A stretch of DNA of 64,000 nt from Argopecten irradians (GCF_041381155.1 NC_091135.1:67855067-67919066); one strand, 5' to 3'. Positions 46,516 through 60,200 are shown, counted from the stretch's first letter. A program made the numbers and translations. Notes: generated from the letters alone by a model not told the origin.

Positions 46516-48450
46516 GGGTACGGCTATTACCTGTCTTTCTGACGTGACGCTACCCACATTGGAACACCTTTTGAAGATAATTGTAAAAAAAATTCTAGCG
46601 TGTGCTTGAATCCAGATTTTTCTTTTGAAATTCCACAAAAAGATGTCTTCAGTTTTAACTTCATGAGCTTTGAAGCATTCCGTTCCAGCCCTGTGTTTAA
46701 GCAGGTTTGAATACCCAAAACGGAGTTTGATTTATAAATGCACTGACATGATAAAAATGTTTGAATTCATTTAAAGAAGTTTCAAACATTTTTTTTAGTT
46801 TATTCAAATTATATATCTGTCATAATAATCCATTCAGCAATATTTTTTTCTTATTTTAATATAAATGTACATGTATTAGGTGTTTTTAGGATTGTCGCAC
46901 GACGTCGTTTCCCACAATTTCATATTTTTCATTTTTAATACATATAACACTGGGAAGAAAATGACTCATGATTATGAAAATTGTCATAATTATTTTAAAG
47001 CACCTTAATTTTTGTTAACTGAAAATTCTGTATCACATGATTTAAATATGTTCCATTTTAGGAAGCGTTCCATTTTGGGTAGCGTCACGTAATCATTTAA
47101 TGTGACACCAAATACCATTACAATGCAAAATGTTCTGAATGAAAGGTGCTTGAACCCATTATTCAGTAAATCAAACATTAACATTGGTCAATCTTTTTTT
47201 TATTTTACTTAAACTTACAAAATTGTTTTTCTTCAACTTTAGTTTTTCTTCTGTTTTATTGAGAATTCCAAAATGTGATTGTTTATTGTTGTTCACCGTC
47301 CGTTAATAATATAAGCTGTGCACTCCCAGTTAACTCAAACTAAAATACATTGTTTTTCTTGTTTTGATATATATGGTGTTTTTAGGGTTGTCGCACGACG
47401 TCGTAAAACAATAGTTATATCTGTAATTTGGTATATATAAATCTTTACAGCAAATACAAAATACTACATAGCCGATTGTTTTCACATGGAACATTGCTAT
47501 AATTGCGAAAATTTGATTCGTGAACCATTGATAAATAGTTGAATCTTATACACCCTTAAAGCCATATTGCGACAATTTCAAACTGTTAAAATTTAATTTT
47601 CTCGTTTTTAGATCAAATCGCAAGACCTTTAACCAATTACAGATTATATATTTACCTATATGGATGTCTATATTGTTTAACCATATCTGTACAATTGAAA
47701 TAAGCACATATGAATAATCGCGGGTAAATTAAAACTTGTTTTACTACTTGTTTACAAACTTCTGGTATACACATTTCATGGAGATCAAATGACTATCAAC
47801 ATACATTGTAATTATATTTCAGTATTAGAAATATTCATAGGTAGATTACATGGGTTTGCAAATATCGTCAGGATGTTCATGTCGATATTTCTCTTATTTT
47901 GACACATGAAACAGTCCTCAACCAATATTTACATTGTTTATTATTTAATGTTCTTAACAATTGCATGGTTTTCAGAAAATTAAATGATATTCCATGATTG
48001 TTTTTCCTAAACATATAATTATTTTTATTGGGTTTTTTTCTCTCTTTATTTGTTGTATTGCAATAAAATCAATTTATTCTATTACTAGATATATTTCGTA
48101 TTTTGCTACAAGATAGTTATAAATGTCATTTCTTCCATGCCTTTATGTCCTCTTTACAGAAGAAAACAACTTCGATATTAACGCTACAACAGTACACAGA
48201 TTCCATACGTAGACGTGTTAGCGTAACTAAAGTGAAAAATGAATAGATAAAACAGGACGACCAATGAAACAGGACCCTGGTATTATACTGTGACTGGTGA
48301 GAGAGCAACGAAACAGGACCCCGGTATTATATTGTGACTGCTAAGAGATATAAAGAAGAAATATATTACTGCAATTACATTCATCAATCGATTTGGACAT
48401 CAGGCTACGGCTTTTTAATTCTTTTCCAATTATATTTTAAAAAGTATACC
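46516..48450. other. 3' flank of the glycosyltransferase gene, intergenic
   Basis: No further gene. Two copies of GGTGTTTTTAGGRTTGTCGC followed by ACGACGTCGT lie at 46879-46908 and 47375-47404 (direct repeats 496 bp apart). A short duplication ARACAGGACCCYGGTATTAT lies at about 48258-48335. Confidence 0.45.
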
Positions 48451-49612
48451 GGCGAAAAGACGAAAAGACGAAAAATCAAACACGAAAAGACGAAAGTGAT
48501 ACACGCTAATTAGCGACTTTGATTCTCGTCTTTTCGCCTTCAAAAATCTCGTCTTTTCGTCTTTTCGCCCCAAAAAAATGGAAATTAACAAATCTTAATT
48601 TTCGTCTTTTCGTCTTTTCGCCCCGAAAAGACGAAAATTAACAAACTTTAATTTTCGTCTTTTCGCCCCGAAAAGACGAAATTTAACAAACCTTAATTTT
48701 CGTCTTTTCATGCGGAAGTCATTTTGAAATCTTTTTATCTTAATACTGACTTAATTGTTCAATATGGAAGCATCAAAGTAGTTTATGATAGCAATCGATT
48801 TATTAAATTGATAGTATTACAAGGTTCTTCGTCAATAACTAAGATTAGAAGTTATATAACAGAAGTCAACATGTATGTTTACAGCAGTTACGTAGATATG
48901 CCACGTGCCACTTACAAATTCATCATTCCGCAAATCTTTTAGCTTGATTAATACATTTTTTCAAAATTCATTAATATCTTTTTTTTTGTGTTCTAATCGC
49001 CCTATTTAGCAACTACGCTTATCAAAACATTGCCGTGTATATGCACATAATGTACTTAAGATGTTAAACATAGCACTTACAGGAGTTGCCTCCCCTACAC
49101 AACTTGAAAAAAATGTTGTCGGCGGGTAATATTTGAAAGCGTTTGAACATCGGATCAACTTGTTAACAAAATAATTTATGAAAGACAACTCGTGAAGACT
49201 TTGAGTTTAAAGGAAGGACTTGTACCAAGAAATTGCTTAAATACAGTGAATTAAAACATTCAATCAGTAGGTACAATGTACTGTGTATTATTTGAAAAGA
49301 CATTTTGACTACATACATGACATGGTCTTCATCATAATTGTACATTAGAAATTACATTATAATCTCCGTCGTATATGAAAGATGACAAAGTATATCTGTA
49401 ATTTGTAATTTTTCGGGGCGAAAAGACGAAAAGACGAGATCTTTGAAGGCGAAAAGACGAAAATTAAAGGCGCTAATTAGCGTGCTTCACTTTCGTCTTT
49501 TCGTGTTTGACTTTTCGCCGCGAAAAGACGAAATTTAAATTTGTTAATTTTCGTCTTTTCGGGGCGAAAAGACGAGAATTAAGATTTTTAATTTTCGTGT
49601 TTGTCCCGAAAA
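48451..49612. mobile_element. foldback element with CGAAAAGACG/CGTCTTTTCG modules
   Basis: The left cluster (48451-48712) and right cluster (49411-49612) are inverted copies of each other. Each is built of short palindromic modules GGGGCGAAAAGACGAAAATT / AATTTTCGTCTTTTCGCCCC plus CGCTAATTAGCG. The 0.7-kb centre is AT-rich and has only short chance frames (48724-48942). The layout is that of foldback elements with modular inverted ends. No target duplication was seen. Confidence 0.72.
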
Positions 49613-49614
49613 GT

Positions 49615-50296
49615 TGAAATGGCATAAATCAGCCACCGCATTGAAGCAATACACATTTGTTGACAGACTAGAGATGGTATACACACATTCTATGAGATCA
49701 GGACATTATGCGCGCGAGGGTTTTTCAACAACTAGGCATGTTCTTGGTTGGTTGGCTATGAAAAACTTCTAAAGGGGAGATTCAGTTACGCTTTGTAAAA
49801 TACATTGTATCTGTAATATTTACAGTTTGCACTGACATGGACTCAATAACCATGCTTTCTAGTATTATCATTATCAGTGTATAATGTTAGCACAACACGC
49901 GCGGCGATTCTATTGTTACGTGAATTGTCGATGGCGTAGCAACGTGAGGTCATGACTCCACTTTTGGCGGGAACATATGAATGACTCGATTCCAATTAGC
50001 TGTTCAATCGAATTCGTTGACGATGACGGGAGAGAAAAAAATATGGGTATTTTAATAAAAAATATGCAACGCCGGGGTTACATAATTTGCCCGTGCTCCA
50101 TTATCATTATACTCTCATAACCTCAATAAAATAAACATCTATTCCTTAATTAGTTTCATTATTGCATAATTTGCATCCATATACATTGTAAAAGTGTTTC
50201 AAGGTTTAGGTTATTATAATTATCTGGTAATACATGATTTTCTATATCCTGGATGAGAGTAGCTCAAGATTATTGATGGAAGTGTTAATAATCAAA
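49615..50296. other. intergenic, no gene seen
   Basis: AT-rich. Contains ACGTGAATTGTCGATGGCGT...GGCGGGAACATATGAATGAC (about 49920-49990). No arrays or convincing frames. Confidence 0.4.
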
Positions 50297-50521
50297 CAAG
50301 AGGCCCATGGGCCTTAACGGTCACCTGAGTTCGGATATAGAATGAAACAAAGACACTATATAAATATATGTATTCCCTTGAAATAGATCAGCGATCTTAT
50401 AAATTTGACATTTTAATCCTATGAAGAGTATTTGCTTCCTTCAAACCTGTAAACTCAGATAACGATTTTTTGAAATTTTAGTCATTTTGACCCTGTTTGA
50501 CCCCGCCCCCTGGTCCCCCAG
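50297..50521 (+). mobile_element. left part of an interrupted dispersed bivalve-type element
   Basis: Begins AACAAGAGGCCCATGGGCCT, then TAACGGTCACCTGAGTTC, and breaks at TGGTCCCCCAG, where a 4.1-kb element with inverted termini is inserted. It resumes at 54605. A related fragment (AAAGAGGCCCATGTGCCTAA) lies near 62774. I recognise it as a high-copy mollusc repeat, class uncertain. Confidence 0.7.
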
Positions 50522-50774
50522 CACAGGGACTTGTAACGTAGGTTGTGAGAAAGTCTGCTGTGTATACATGTGTACTATATACTATATAAAAGGACAAGGG
50601 AACCAACAGATCGCTTGAAGAGGTACACCTACCTCTACAAAAGTCGCCCGTATTCCGCCAAACATTGATAAATATGTACATATTTAATACCAATATATTC
50701 TTAAATAAATTTTCGACATGGAAAACACAACTTCAAACACGAAATAATATATTAACATACCTTTATTTCACTAT

Positions 50775-51576
50775 GAACGTGGAAAATGCAGTCAGATATC
50801 ACCGATGTCGTTTTGCCTGTCCACTGAAATCTAGGTTAAACACGTTTGTGTGGATATTGTGTACCCCATACCCGGACCCGGACTGGAAACACCATATACC
50901 CGGTGTCTGTACACTAAACGCTACAATATCAATGTGGTAACGGTCAAGTACAGCATTAGAGTCTCCATTTAAGTTAGATTCTTCAATTAATGATATATGC
51001 ATCTCAAATAAAGGTTCTTCTAAGAACCTAAACCGTGAAACTTAATTTATACAAAGTCTGAGTACAGAATTTCAGTGTAGTATCGGGTAAGGGCGAGTAC
51101 ACCAAAAAGGCACCCATCATCAATTACAATATGGCGGATTATACGAACAAGAGTCGAGTGCTGGATAAAAAAAGTGTGATTCCTCGCTTAGCTGTTGGAT
51201 TGGATTAATGAAAGAGTTATCAGAGATAGCCTATTTGTATTTGCAATGGGAAAATATCACCAGAAAGTGAAATGAATGCATACAAAATTTGTTACAAGGG
51301 AATATGAGTGCTTTTGACCTAGATTTTACTGGACAGGCAAAACGACATCGGTGATATCTGACTGCATTTTCCACGTTTATATAGGGATTGGATTTCGTTT
51401 TTATGTTAACCATGCTTGTATGGAGCAATTCCTCTAAGAATATATAGAGTATCCATTTAAGGTAGATTCTTCAATTAATGATATATTTGAATATATCATA
51501 TATATATTGAATATATTCTTAGAGGAATTGCTCCATACAAGCATGGTTAACATAAAAACGAAATCCAATCCCTATA
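50775..51576. mobile_element. nested foldback segment
   Basis: Two sets of inverted repeats: AACGTGGAAAATGCAGTCAG...CGTTTTGCCTGTCC (about 50777-50822) is inverted at 51329-51376, and TATAGGGATTGGATTTCG... (51379-51445) is inverted at 51510-51576 around an AT-rich loop. The host element's arm sequence CTAT|ATTTACAC appears to be split by it, which suggests an insertion. Confidence 0.6.
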
Positions 51577-52179
51577 TTTACACTCGCACGACTTTTTATT
51601 TATATTTTATGCAATAAAATCGTCATTTGAAAGTGACGTAATTATTCAATAAAAGTCGGTCAAAAGTGGGAGGAGCTTACTCAATTGAACAGCGAATGAT
51701 GACGCTTCACGTAAGGTAGAATTATTCATCCGCGACGACAAAAAAGTTCAATATTTTAGTGTAAAATAAACATGACAAACAAAGTAAATTTCAGAGATAA
51801 TTTTATTTAATCAGATCAGAACTTAAAATATATATTCAATTTTGCTAAAAGTTAATATATAGCGTAATAACATAAAGAATTTGTACACGGCCACATGTGT
51901 GAACTCGGTGACCGTTATTGTGCAGCGAGGCGAAGCTGACGCACGCTTACACACTTTAGTTTGCCGAAGTTGTGAAAACACCGATTTTCAAGTAGCTCAA
52001 TGTGTTTGAGATGTCGTCTGACTTGACGATGTTACATCCTTGGGAGCCATGTGATTATATAATCTACGCTTAGATCCATATCGCCATCGATAGATGAAAC
52101 AAATTCACTTGTGTTCGATGGATACAATGTATTTGTGGTGACGCGGAACTGTCAACACGTGGATTATTAGCGGTGCATG

Positions 52180-54005
52180 TTTTATTATTATTCTCTTTAT
52201 TTCCTCCAATTTGAAGATTACATAAATAGAATAACATACATGTACTACAATATTCAACATGGCTTAATCTGTACAAAGAATAATGTAAGTGATGTGACAA
52301 CTAGCTGAGTAGATGTACATACAACTATTTAGTACTATCTATAGTGCAGTATAGTGGTGCAAAATAATTAATAGACAATAATATAATGATAATAATAATA
52401 GTAAATAAATAAAAAAGAATAAGTAAATAAATAAAAAAGAATAATAATGATAATAAAAAAAAATAAAAATCAGGGGGAAAATTAACACTTCAGTATGTAT
52501 ATATACACAATGAACCCAATCAATTTACTACACATACAAGTAGTAAGAATAGTCATAATTAGACGTGATAACTATTTGAAAAAATCATTTAACATTTTTG
52601 AAACATATCTGACAGAAACGTGGCAAAATTCTATTATATCTATACTGTTCAAATCATACACAATTTTACCACCTATAAGTATATGAAATAATTGGAAGTC
52701 TGAATGGGAATGTAAGTATACGTTAAAACCGATTCCATCTATACTTAAAAGCTCACACCATAACCGATCTCGCACATCTTCCGTAAATCCACACTGTAAC
52801 ACAATATGCGTATATATATCATTATACATTTTCCCACACCTATGACATAAATCTAATTTATCCGTCTCTGGACTTCTTAAATCAACAACTAATGACATTA
52901 TATTGTAGACTGAGGTTCTGATTTGCGGATATTTTATCAATAATCTCCAAAATGTATGAGGAAACAAATTATCATGGACCAAAATAAATCAATTAAAATC
53001 ACAATCACTACGCATCCTTTCTCTCCATGCTCTTTCTTCATATAAATGTATATTATACTTTACTTTCGCTTTCCATGAACTCTTCACTGGAAACACACCA
53101 TTTGATAAATAATCTTGTAAGAACTTGTATAAATTGTATTTCTTAAGAATAATTAATATATCACTTGTAAAACCAAAACTGTACATATCTGATCCCATGT
53201 CTGACATAAAAATACGAGTGAAAAATATCTGATATGACATACAGTTTTTATCGAGGTAGCATAATCTACCAAAAAACATTAATTTCCTCATGTCTATATA
53301 TGCCTCTATACTGAACCATCCAAGAAGTCCCGTACACATATCCGTACGAGTTCTTGTATGAAATCCTTGAATTGATTTTAAAATAAACCTCTGAGCTCTT
53401 TCTAGCATTACAAGTTCACATTTTGGAAGGCACCACAATTCACATCCATACAGGGCAGAAGCATATACTTTTGATTTAATTACTTTACACACAGTCAAGG
53501 GATTTAAGGCACACGGATGAGCACCGCTTCTTATTAAACTCATGACACCACTTTTAAGCTTATTACAAGCACGCACTGTGCGTTCCATACTGTTACAATT
53601 ATTGTTTAATATCACACCAACATGTGTGATGTCCTTAACTACAGGAAGAATTTGCTCATATAGATACAGATTTCTAACAACACAGTTTCGCTTCTTTGTT
53701 CTTGTGAAACGCATTATTTTACTTTTAACTGCAGAAAAAGTGAAGCGCCACCTTTTACTGTATAAATCACATATATCAAGCATATTTTGTAAACTTTTAC
53801 GCTGTGTACTAACTAGACATATATCATCAGCTTGTGTTGGTACGTTGATTCTTAAATCTACAACAAGCGCACCATAATTACAATTTTCAATCATGTCTAA
53901 TAAATTATTTATAAAAACTAAGTACATTTTGGCAGACAACGCACTCCCTTGTAAAATCCCTCTCTCCATCCGTATCCATCTTGAATTCAATTTTGAATAC
54001 ATTTG
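52180..54005 (-). mobile_element. 5'-truncated non-LTR retrotransposon
   Basis: Minus-strand element with a 3' UTR at 52180-52571 (ATTATT/TTTATT microsatellite block, ending GGAGGAAATAAAGAGAATAA) and a reverse transcriptase ORF from 54002 downward. It shares its 3' part with the plus-strand copy at 13242-14968. The 5' end starts inside the palm domain, so the endonuclease and the N-terminal part of the polymerase are missing. Confidence 0.85.
52572..54002 (-). pseudogene. reverse transcriptase fragment with one in-frame stop
   Basis: The visible order is ERGILQGSALS and YLVFINNLLD, then TQADDICLVS (catalytic [FY]xDD block with Gln in the first position), HVGVILNNN, YASALYGCELW and LERAQRFILK, then the C-terminal CCHC knuckle LCHRCGKMYNDIYTHIVLQC and the end MLNDFFK. 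A single TGA (52989-52991) interrupts the frame after SDCDFN and the same frame continues to 52572. It is therefore a young but dead copy. Family: non-LTR; clade not resolved. Confidence 0.85.
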
Positions 54006-54604
54006 ACACCCATCATTTTTAACAAAAATGAAAGCATGTCGCCCCGGTCGGGATATTTTTCCGTTTCTTTATACAATTGTTAATTTAAAAATTGTTTGAA
54101 TCATATATAAATATAAAACATGTATATATTGTTTACATTTTTCCAAAATTCTATGAAAAACAACAATATACACGTAATGTTTCGTCAAAATGTAAACAAA
54201 GCCATGTGTTTCTTTTAAAAAAAAAAGAAGTCCTTTTACGTTGCACAGAACTTTCCTTACGCAAGTTCAAAGTTCAATGTTACCATGCAGTTATGGTAAA
54301 CAAAATCGGCTAGTATTAGCGTATAGTGACCAAGCCTAGCAAGTGTAAATATAGTGAAATAAAGGTATGTTAATATATTATTTCGTGTTTAAAGTTGTGT
54401 TTTCCATGTCGAAAATTTATTTAAGAATATATTGGTATTGAATATGTACATATTTATCAATGTTTGACGGAATACGAGCGACTTTTGTAGAGGCAGGTGT
54501 ACCTCTTCCAAGCGAGCCGTTGGTTCCCTTGTCCTTTTATATAGTATATCGTACACATGTATACACAGCAGACTTTCTCACAACCTACGTTACAAGTCCC
54601 TGTG

Positions 54605-55330
54605 TCCCCCAGGGGGTCAGCGAGGACCGATATGAATGTTAAAATGCTTTATCTCAGACTAATAATTCTAATCAAGTTTGACTCATTTTTGCTAAGAAAA
54701 TTGAGCAAATAATGTTCATAAATGTGTTGTTTTTTTCTATATGAACTAAAGTAAACTTGCTCCCCTCTTCAGGGGAAAGCGTGAGACTCCAAGGTCATAT
54801 AATTCATAATTTTTATAAAACCACTTAAAAGACCTTTCCATCCATAAAGAGTTTGATTCTACCATTTCCAGAATTTTAGAAGAAGATTTTTTAAAGTTTT
54901 AGCCTATTTGACCCCTTTTGGCCCCTCTGCCCCAAGGGGGTCGGCCGGGACCAATATGGATATGATGTTAAAATGCAATCTCTATTAGACTTATAATTCT
55001 AAACAAATATGACTCATTTCCTATGAAAATTGAGCAAAAAAAGAGATTACAAATGTGGGTTCCCTATATAAACTATAGTAAACTTTACCCCCTCCCCTGG
55101 GGGAAACGTGAGATCCCAGGGTCATATCATTCAATTTTTTTGTAAAGGAACTTCAGGCCTTTCTATATATGAAGAGTATTTGATTCAACCATTTCCAGAA
55201 TTTCAGAAGATTTTTGAAGTTTTGGCCTATTTGACCCTTTTTGGCCCCGCCCCTCTACCCCAAGGGGGTCGGCCGGGACCAATATGGATATGATGTTAAA
55301 ATGCTCTCTCGATCGGACGATGGCAGCAAA
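54605..55330 (+). mobile_element. right part of the interrupted dispersed element, about 325-bp tandem units
   Basis: Continues CCCCCAGGGGGTCAGCGAGG. GGACCRATATGRAT...GTTAAAATGC recurs near 54626, 54951 and 55276 (about 325-bp step), with TTGAGCAAA, CCCCTGGGGGAAACGTGAGA and TTTGGCCTATTTGACCC blocks in each unit. Short frames here (54460-54642, 55108-55293) are repeat by-products. Confidence 0.72.
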
Positions 55331-56495
55331 AAATGATCATAAACAAATGTTAATACATTTCAAAATATATATTCATCACCTACATTCAAGAGTAAATCAA
55401 AATCAATGTTTTCCTTTAGAATAGATTTTCATTTCCCGTCGCTGGTTTACAATCGCCAGACCCAGCCGAAGTTTAGGGAATTACAGTTGTAATAAAAACT
55501 AACAATATCACTGAACAAAACTCTTTGGACTCTTTTAACTTTGTTTTATATCCCATAAAAATCCAAATAAAATTCAAGTACATCGTGAATTGATGTTGCC
55601 GTGAAACACAATTGGTAGAATGTAAAACACACCGATTAAAATAATTCCAATTTTTATTCTCAGCGTGGCGCAAATTTTGAATTTAATTGTGCAAGAATTG
55701 CGGAGAGAAACTTCCACGATTTACTTTGATCGCGAAATTCGCAAAATTAAATAGCACGCGAAAGGGAGTTGCTTTACCGCGCTGAAAAAAGCAGAATATG
55801 AGCAATGCTAATGACCTAGGTGAATCGTCTGTTTGATAAATGATAAAAAATTCTGATGCAGTGTTATCGATTCTTCTATCCAGCGGGTATGCAAGCAAAT
55901 TCACTTCTGTTTCCTCTGTAAGAGCCTCGATAGCTCGTGTGTCAAGACTTTATAGTCATTAAAATTAAACCTATATCCAATATAACAAAAAAGGAGAGAA
56001 ATCGTAGTGCGAGGTAAAAAACACAATCACATAACTCCGGTCTGTAAGGCTGTGATATTTAAACTCGGTGATTATCATATACTACCACTAAATCAATCCT
56101 CATATCACAATGGGACGTAGATATGATAATTAAGTGTCGATACAAAGATACAAAGAATGAAGATTAAACTTTCTTTGGATCCATTCGCTTTCTATCAATG
56201 AAACAACACTGACATGTTTAAATATTTATCATGTTGAACGTCGGGTACACTGCGCGCACACCCGCAGTCATGCATGATGAATAGGTGAATAGCTATACCA
56301 ATAACAGATGTGGCAAAATCCCATTGTGTTTCAATTATAGCACAAGTACAAAATTTTACATAAAGATACAGAATTGCAATGATGTTATACATAACAGCTT
56401 GGACGTAAAGCAGATATATGATATGCCTCCTAGCTGAAAAAATTACAACATACATATTTTCTATGGCAGTAATAAAGTGTGTGAGAGACCTTTGA
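55331..56495. other. intergenic, no gene seen
   Basis: AT-rich; minus-strand frames of 66-86 codons have no recognisable domain or splice support. No arrays. Confidence 0.45.
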
Positions 56496-56499
56496 TACC

Positions 56500-56995
56500 T
56501 GTTATCGAGGTCTTTTATTCATAGGCGGTTGTCGCTTCTCTGACCCATTACAGTTGTATTTCTTACTTCAGTTTCAGGTTGGTCTGAATAGCAGTCTAGG
56601 CAGAATTTGATTTTTCGTTTCTTCCATAATTCATTTAGATATGACTTAAATTGGTTTAGTGTAGGAGATGACACCCCTTCCTCAGATAGATTGCACTATG
56701 TGTTTTCGGTTCTTTGGAAAAGGGAGAATTTCCTGACATTCAGTCTGTGCAGCGCTTTTATAGAGTGTCCTCTAGTTCTGGATTCATTGCTCAATGATAG
56801 CCAGTTGATTTAGTCGCAATGGTCGATGTCATTATATCTCAATCAAGTTCATTCTGACTATATTGGAGTGATGGTAGACCGAAGACAAGAAGTCTTTCTG
56901 AGTAGGACATATTTTTGATTGATTTGACCAGTTTGATAGCTCTTCGCTGCAAGTTTTCTATAGCCTGAGTGTCTTTCTTAAATATCGTTGGGTCG
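56500..56995 (-). mobile_element. decayed non-LTR retrotransposon relic
   Basis: On the minus strand, broken frames read QRRAIKLVKSIKNMSYSERL, then LPSLQYS, then SRTRGHSIKAL and RLNVRKFSLFQRTEN, ending PTLNQFKSYLNELW. This is the C-terminal region of a CR1/Jockey-like reverse transcriptase. Several stops and shifts are present. Confidence 0.72.
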
Positions 56996-57274
56996 GCCAA
57001 ATATTTTATTCAATTTATGTTTTTGTCCATATGCCTAAAAAGTTCTTATTATTCCAAGAATTTCTTATTTCACAGTCGACTGATAATGGGGTGTAAATCT
57101 CAGTTTCATTTCAGTTACACGTATGAGTATAACTTTATTAAAAAAAAATCATTTTCTATTTGTAAATCAACAAAAATGCATTACCTTCTCAAGGGATTAG
57201 TTTAGAGGGGCATATTAACAGCCATGAAGCCGGAGTTCCATATAACAATAATGTGTCCTTGACGAAACAGAAGA

Positions 57275-60200
57275 AGACACTGGAATATAACTAAGATAGA
57301 GTTTAACTAATTGGAAATACCCAAAACACAAGATAGGGTTTAACTAAAGGGAAACACCCAAAACGCAAGATAGATTTTAACTAAAGGGAAAATACCCAAA
57401 ACGCAAGATAGATTTTAACTAAAGGCAAAATACCCAAAACGCAAGATAGAGTTTAACTAAAGGGAAATACCCAAAACACAAGATAGAGTTTAACTAATTG
57501 ATAATACCCAAAACACAAGATAGAATTTAACTAAAGGGAAACACCAAAAACGCAATATAGATTTTAACTAAAGGGAAAATACATAAAACACAAGATAGAG
57601 TTTAACTAAAGGGAAACGACCAAAACGCAAGATAGATTTTAACTAAAGGGAAAATACCCAAAACGCATGATAGAGTTTAACTAAAGGGAAACACCCAAAA
57701 CACAAGATAGAGTTTAACTAATTGATAATACCCAAAACACATGATAGAGTTTAAATAAAGGGAAATACCCAAAACACAAGATAGAGTTTAAATAAAGGGA
57801 AAATAAACAAAACACAAGATAGAGTTTAACTAAAGGGAAATACCCAAAACACAAGACAGAGTTTAACTAAAGGGAAACACCCAAAACACAAGATAGAGTT
57901 TAACTAAAGGGAAATACCCAAAACACAAGACAGAGTTTAACTAAAGGGAAACACCCAAAACACAAGATAGAGTTTAACTAAAGGGAAATACCCAAAACAC
58001 AAGATAGAGTTTAACAAAATGCCCAAAACACAAGATAGAGTTAAACTAAAGGGAAATGCCCAAAACACAAGATAGAGTTTAACTAAAGGGAAATGCCCAA
58101 AACACAAGATAGAGTTTAACTAAAGGGAAATACCCAAAACACAAGATAGAGTTTAACTAAAGGGAAACACCTAAAACACACGATAGAGTTTAACTAAAGG
58201 GAAAATACCCAAAACACAAGATAGAGTTTAACTAAAGGGAAACACCAAAAACACAAGATAGAGTTTAACTAAAGGGAAATGCCCAAAACACAAGATAGAG
58301 TTTAACGAAAGGGAAACACCCGAAACACAAGATAGGGTTTAACTAAAGGGAAATACCCAAAACACAAGATAGAGTTTAACTAAAGGGAAATGCCCAAAAC
58401 ACAAGATAGAGTTTAACTAAAGGGAAACACCCGAAACACAAGATAGAGTTTAACTAAAGGGAAATACCCAAAACACAAGATAGAGTTTAACTAAAGGGAA
58501 ATGCCCAAAACACAAGATAGGGTTTAACGAAAGGGAAATTACACAAAACACAAGATAGAGTTTAACTAAAGGGAAAATACACAAAACACAAGATAGAGTT
58601 TAACTAAAGGAAAATACCCAAAACACAAGATAGAGTTTAACTAAAGGGAAATACCCAAAACACAAGATAGAGTTTAACTAAAGGGAAATACCCAAACACA
58701 AGATAGAGTTTAACTAAAGGGAAATACCCAAAACACAAGATAGAGTTTAACTAAAGGGAAATTACACAAAACACAAGATAAAGTTTAACTAAAGGGAAAA
58801 TACACAAAACACAAGATAGAGTTAAACTAAAGGAAAATACCCAAAACACAAGATAGAGTTTAACTAAAGGGAAACACCTAAAACACAGGATAGAGTTTAA
58901 CTAAAGGGAAAATACCCAAAACACAAGATAGAGTTTAACTAAAGGGAAAATACCCAAAAAACAAGATAGAGTTTAACTAACGGGAAACACCAATAACACA
59001 AGATAGAGTTTAACTAAAGCGAAATGCCCAAAACACAAGATAGAGTTTAATTAAAGGGAAACACCCGAAACACAAGATAGGGTTTAACGAAAGGGAAATT
59101 ACACAAAACACAAGATAGAGTTTAACTAAAGGGAAAATACACAAAACACAAGATAGAGTTAAACTAAAGGAAAATACCCAAAACACAAGATAGAGTTTAA
59201 CTAAAGGGAAATACCCAAACACAAGATAGAGTTTAACTAAAGGGAAATACCCAAAACACAAGATAGAGTTTAACTAAAGGGAAATTACACAAAAAACAAG
59301 ATAGAGTTTAACTAAAGGGAAAATACACAAAACACAAGATAGAGTTAAACTAAAAGAAAATACCCAAAACACAAGATAGAGTTTAACTAAAGGGAAACAC
59401 CTAAAACACAGGATAGAGTTTAACTAAAGGGAAAATACCCAAAAAACAAGATAGAGTTTAACTAACGGGAAACACCAATAACACAAGATAGAGTTTAACT
59501 AAAGGGAAATGCCCAAAACACAAGATAGAGTTTAATTAAAGGGAAACACCCGAAACACAAGATAGGGTTTAACTAAAGGGAAATACCCAAAACACAAGAT
59601 AGAGTTCAACTAAAGGGAAATGCCCAAAACACAAGATAGAGTTTAACTAAAGGGAAATACCCAAAACGCAAGATAGAGTTTAACTAAAGGGAAATGCCTA
59701 AAACACAAGATAGAGTTTAACTAAAGGGGAACACCGAAAACATAAGATAGAGTTTAACTAAAGGAAAATACCCAAAACACAAGATAGAGTTTAACAAAAG
59801 AGAAACACCTAAAACACAGGATAGAGTTTAACTAAAGTGAAATGCCCAAAACACAAGATAGAGTTTAACTAAAGGAAAATACCCAAAACGCAAGATAGAG
59901 TTTAACTATAAAGGGAAATGCCCAAAACACAAGATAGAGTTTAACTAAAGGGAAATACCCAAAACACAAGATGGAGTTTAACTAAAGGGAAATACCCAAA
60001 ACACAAGATATAGTTTAACTAAAGGGAAATACCCAAAACACAAGATAGGGTTTAACTAAAGGGAAATACCCAAACACAAGATAGAGTTTAACTAAAGGGA
60101 AATACCCAAAACACATGATAGAGTTTAACTGAAGGGAAATTACACAAAACACAAGATAGAGTTTAACTAAAGGGAAACACCGAAAACACAAGATAGAGTT

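Larger units (their letters stand above)
50522..54604. mobile_element. 4.1-kb DNA element, 253-bp inverted termini, 8-bp target duplication
   Basis: The arms are 50522-50774 and 54352-54604, inverted and about 95 percent alike. They start CACAGGGACTTGTAACGTAG and contain ACTATATAAAAGGACAAGGG. TCCCCCAG flanks both ends (50514-50521 and 54605-54612), an exact 8-bp duplication within the older dispersed repeat. Termini and duplication length recall the 11584 element and fit a hAT-like origin. No transposase frame is visible, so it is non-autonomous. It has grown by nesting: a foldback segment (50775-51576) and a retrotransposon (52180-54005) lie inside. Confidence 0.85.
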
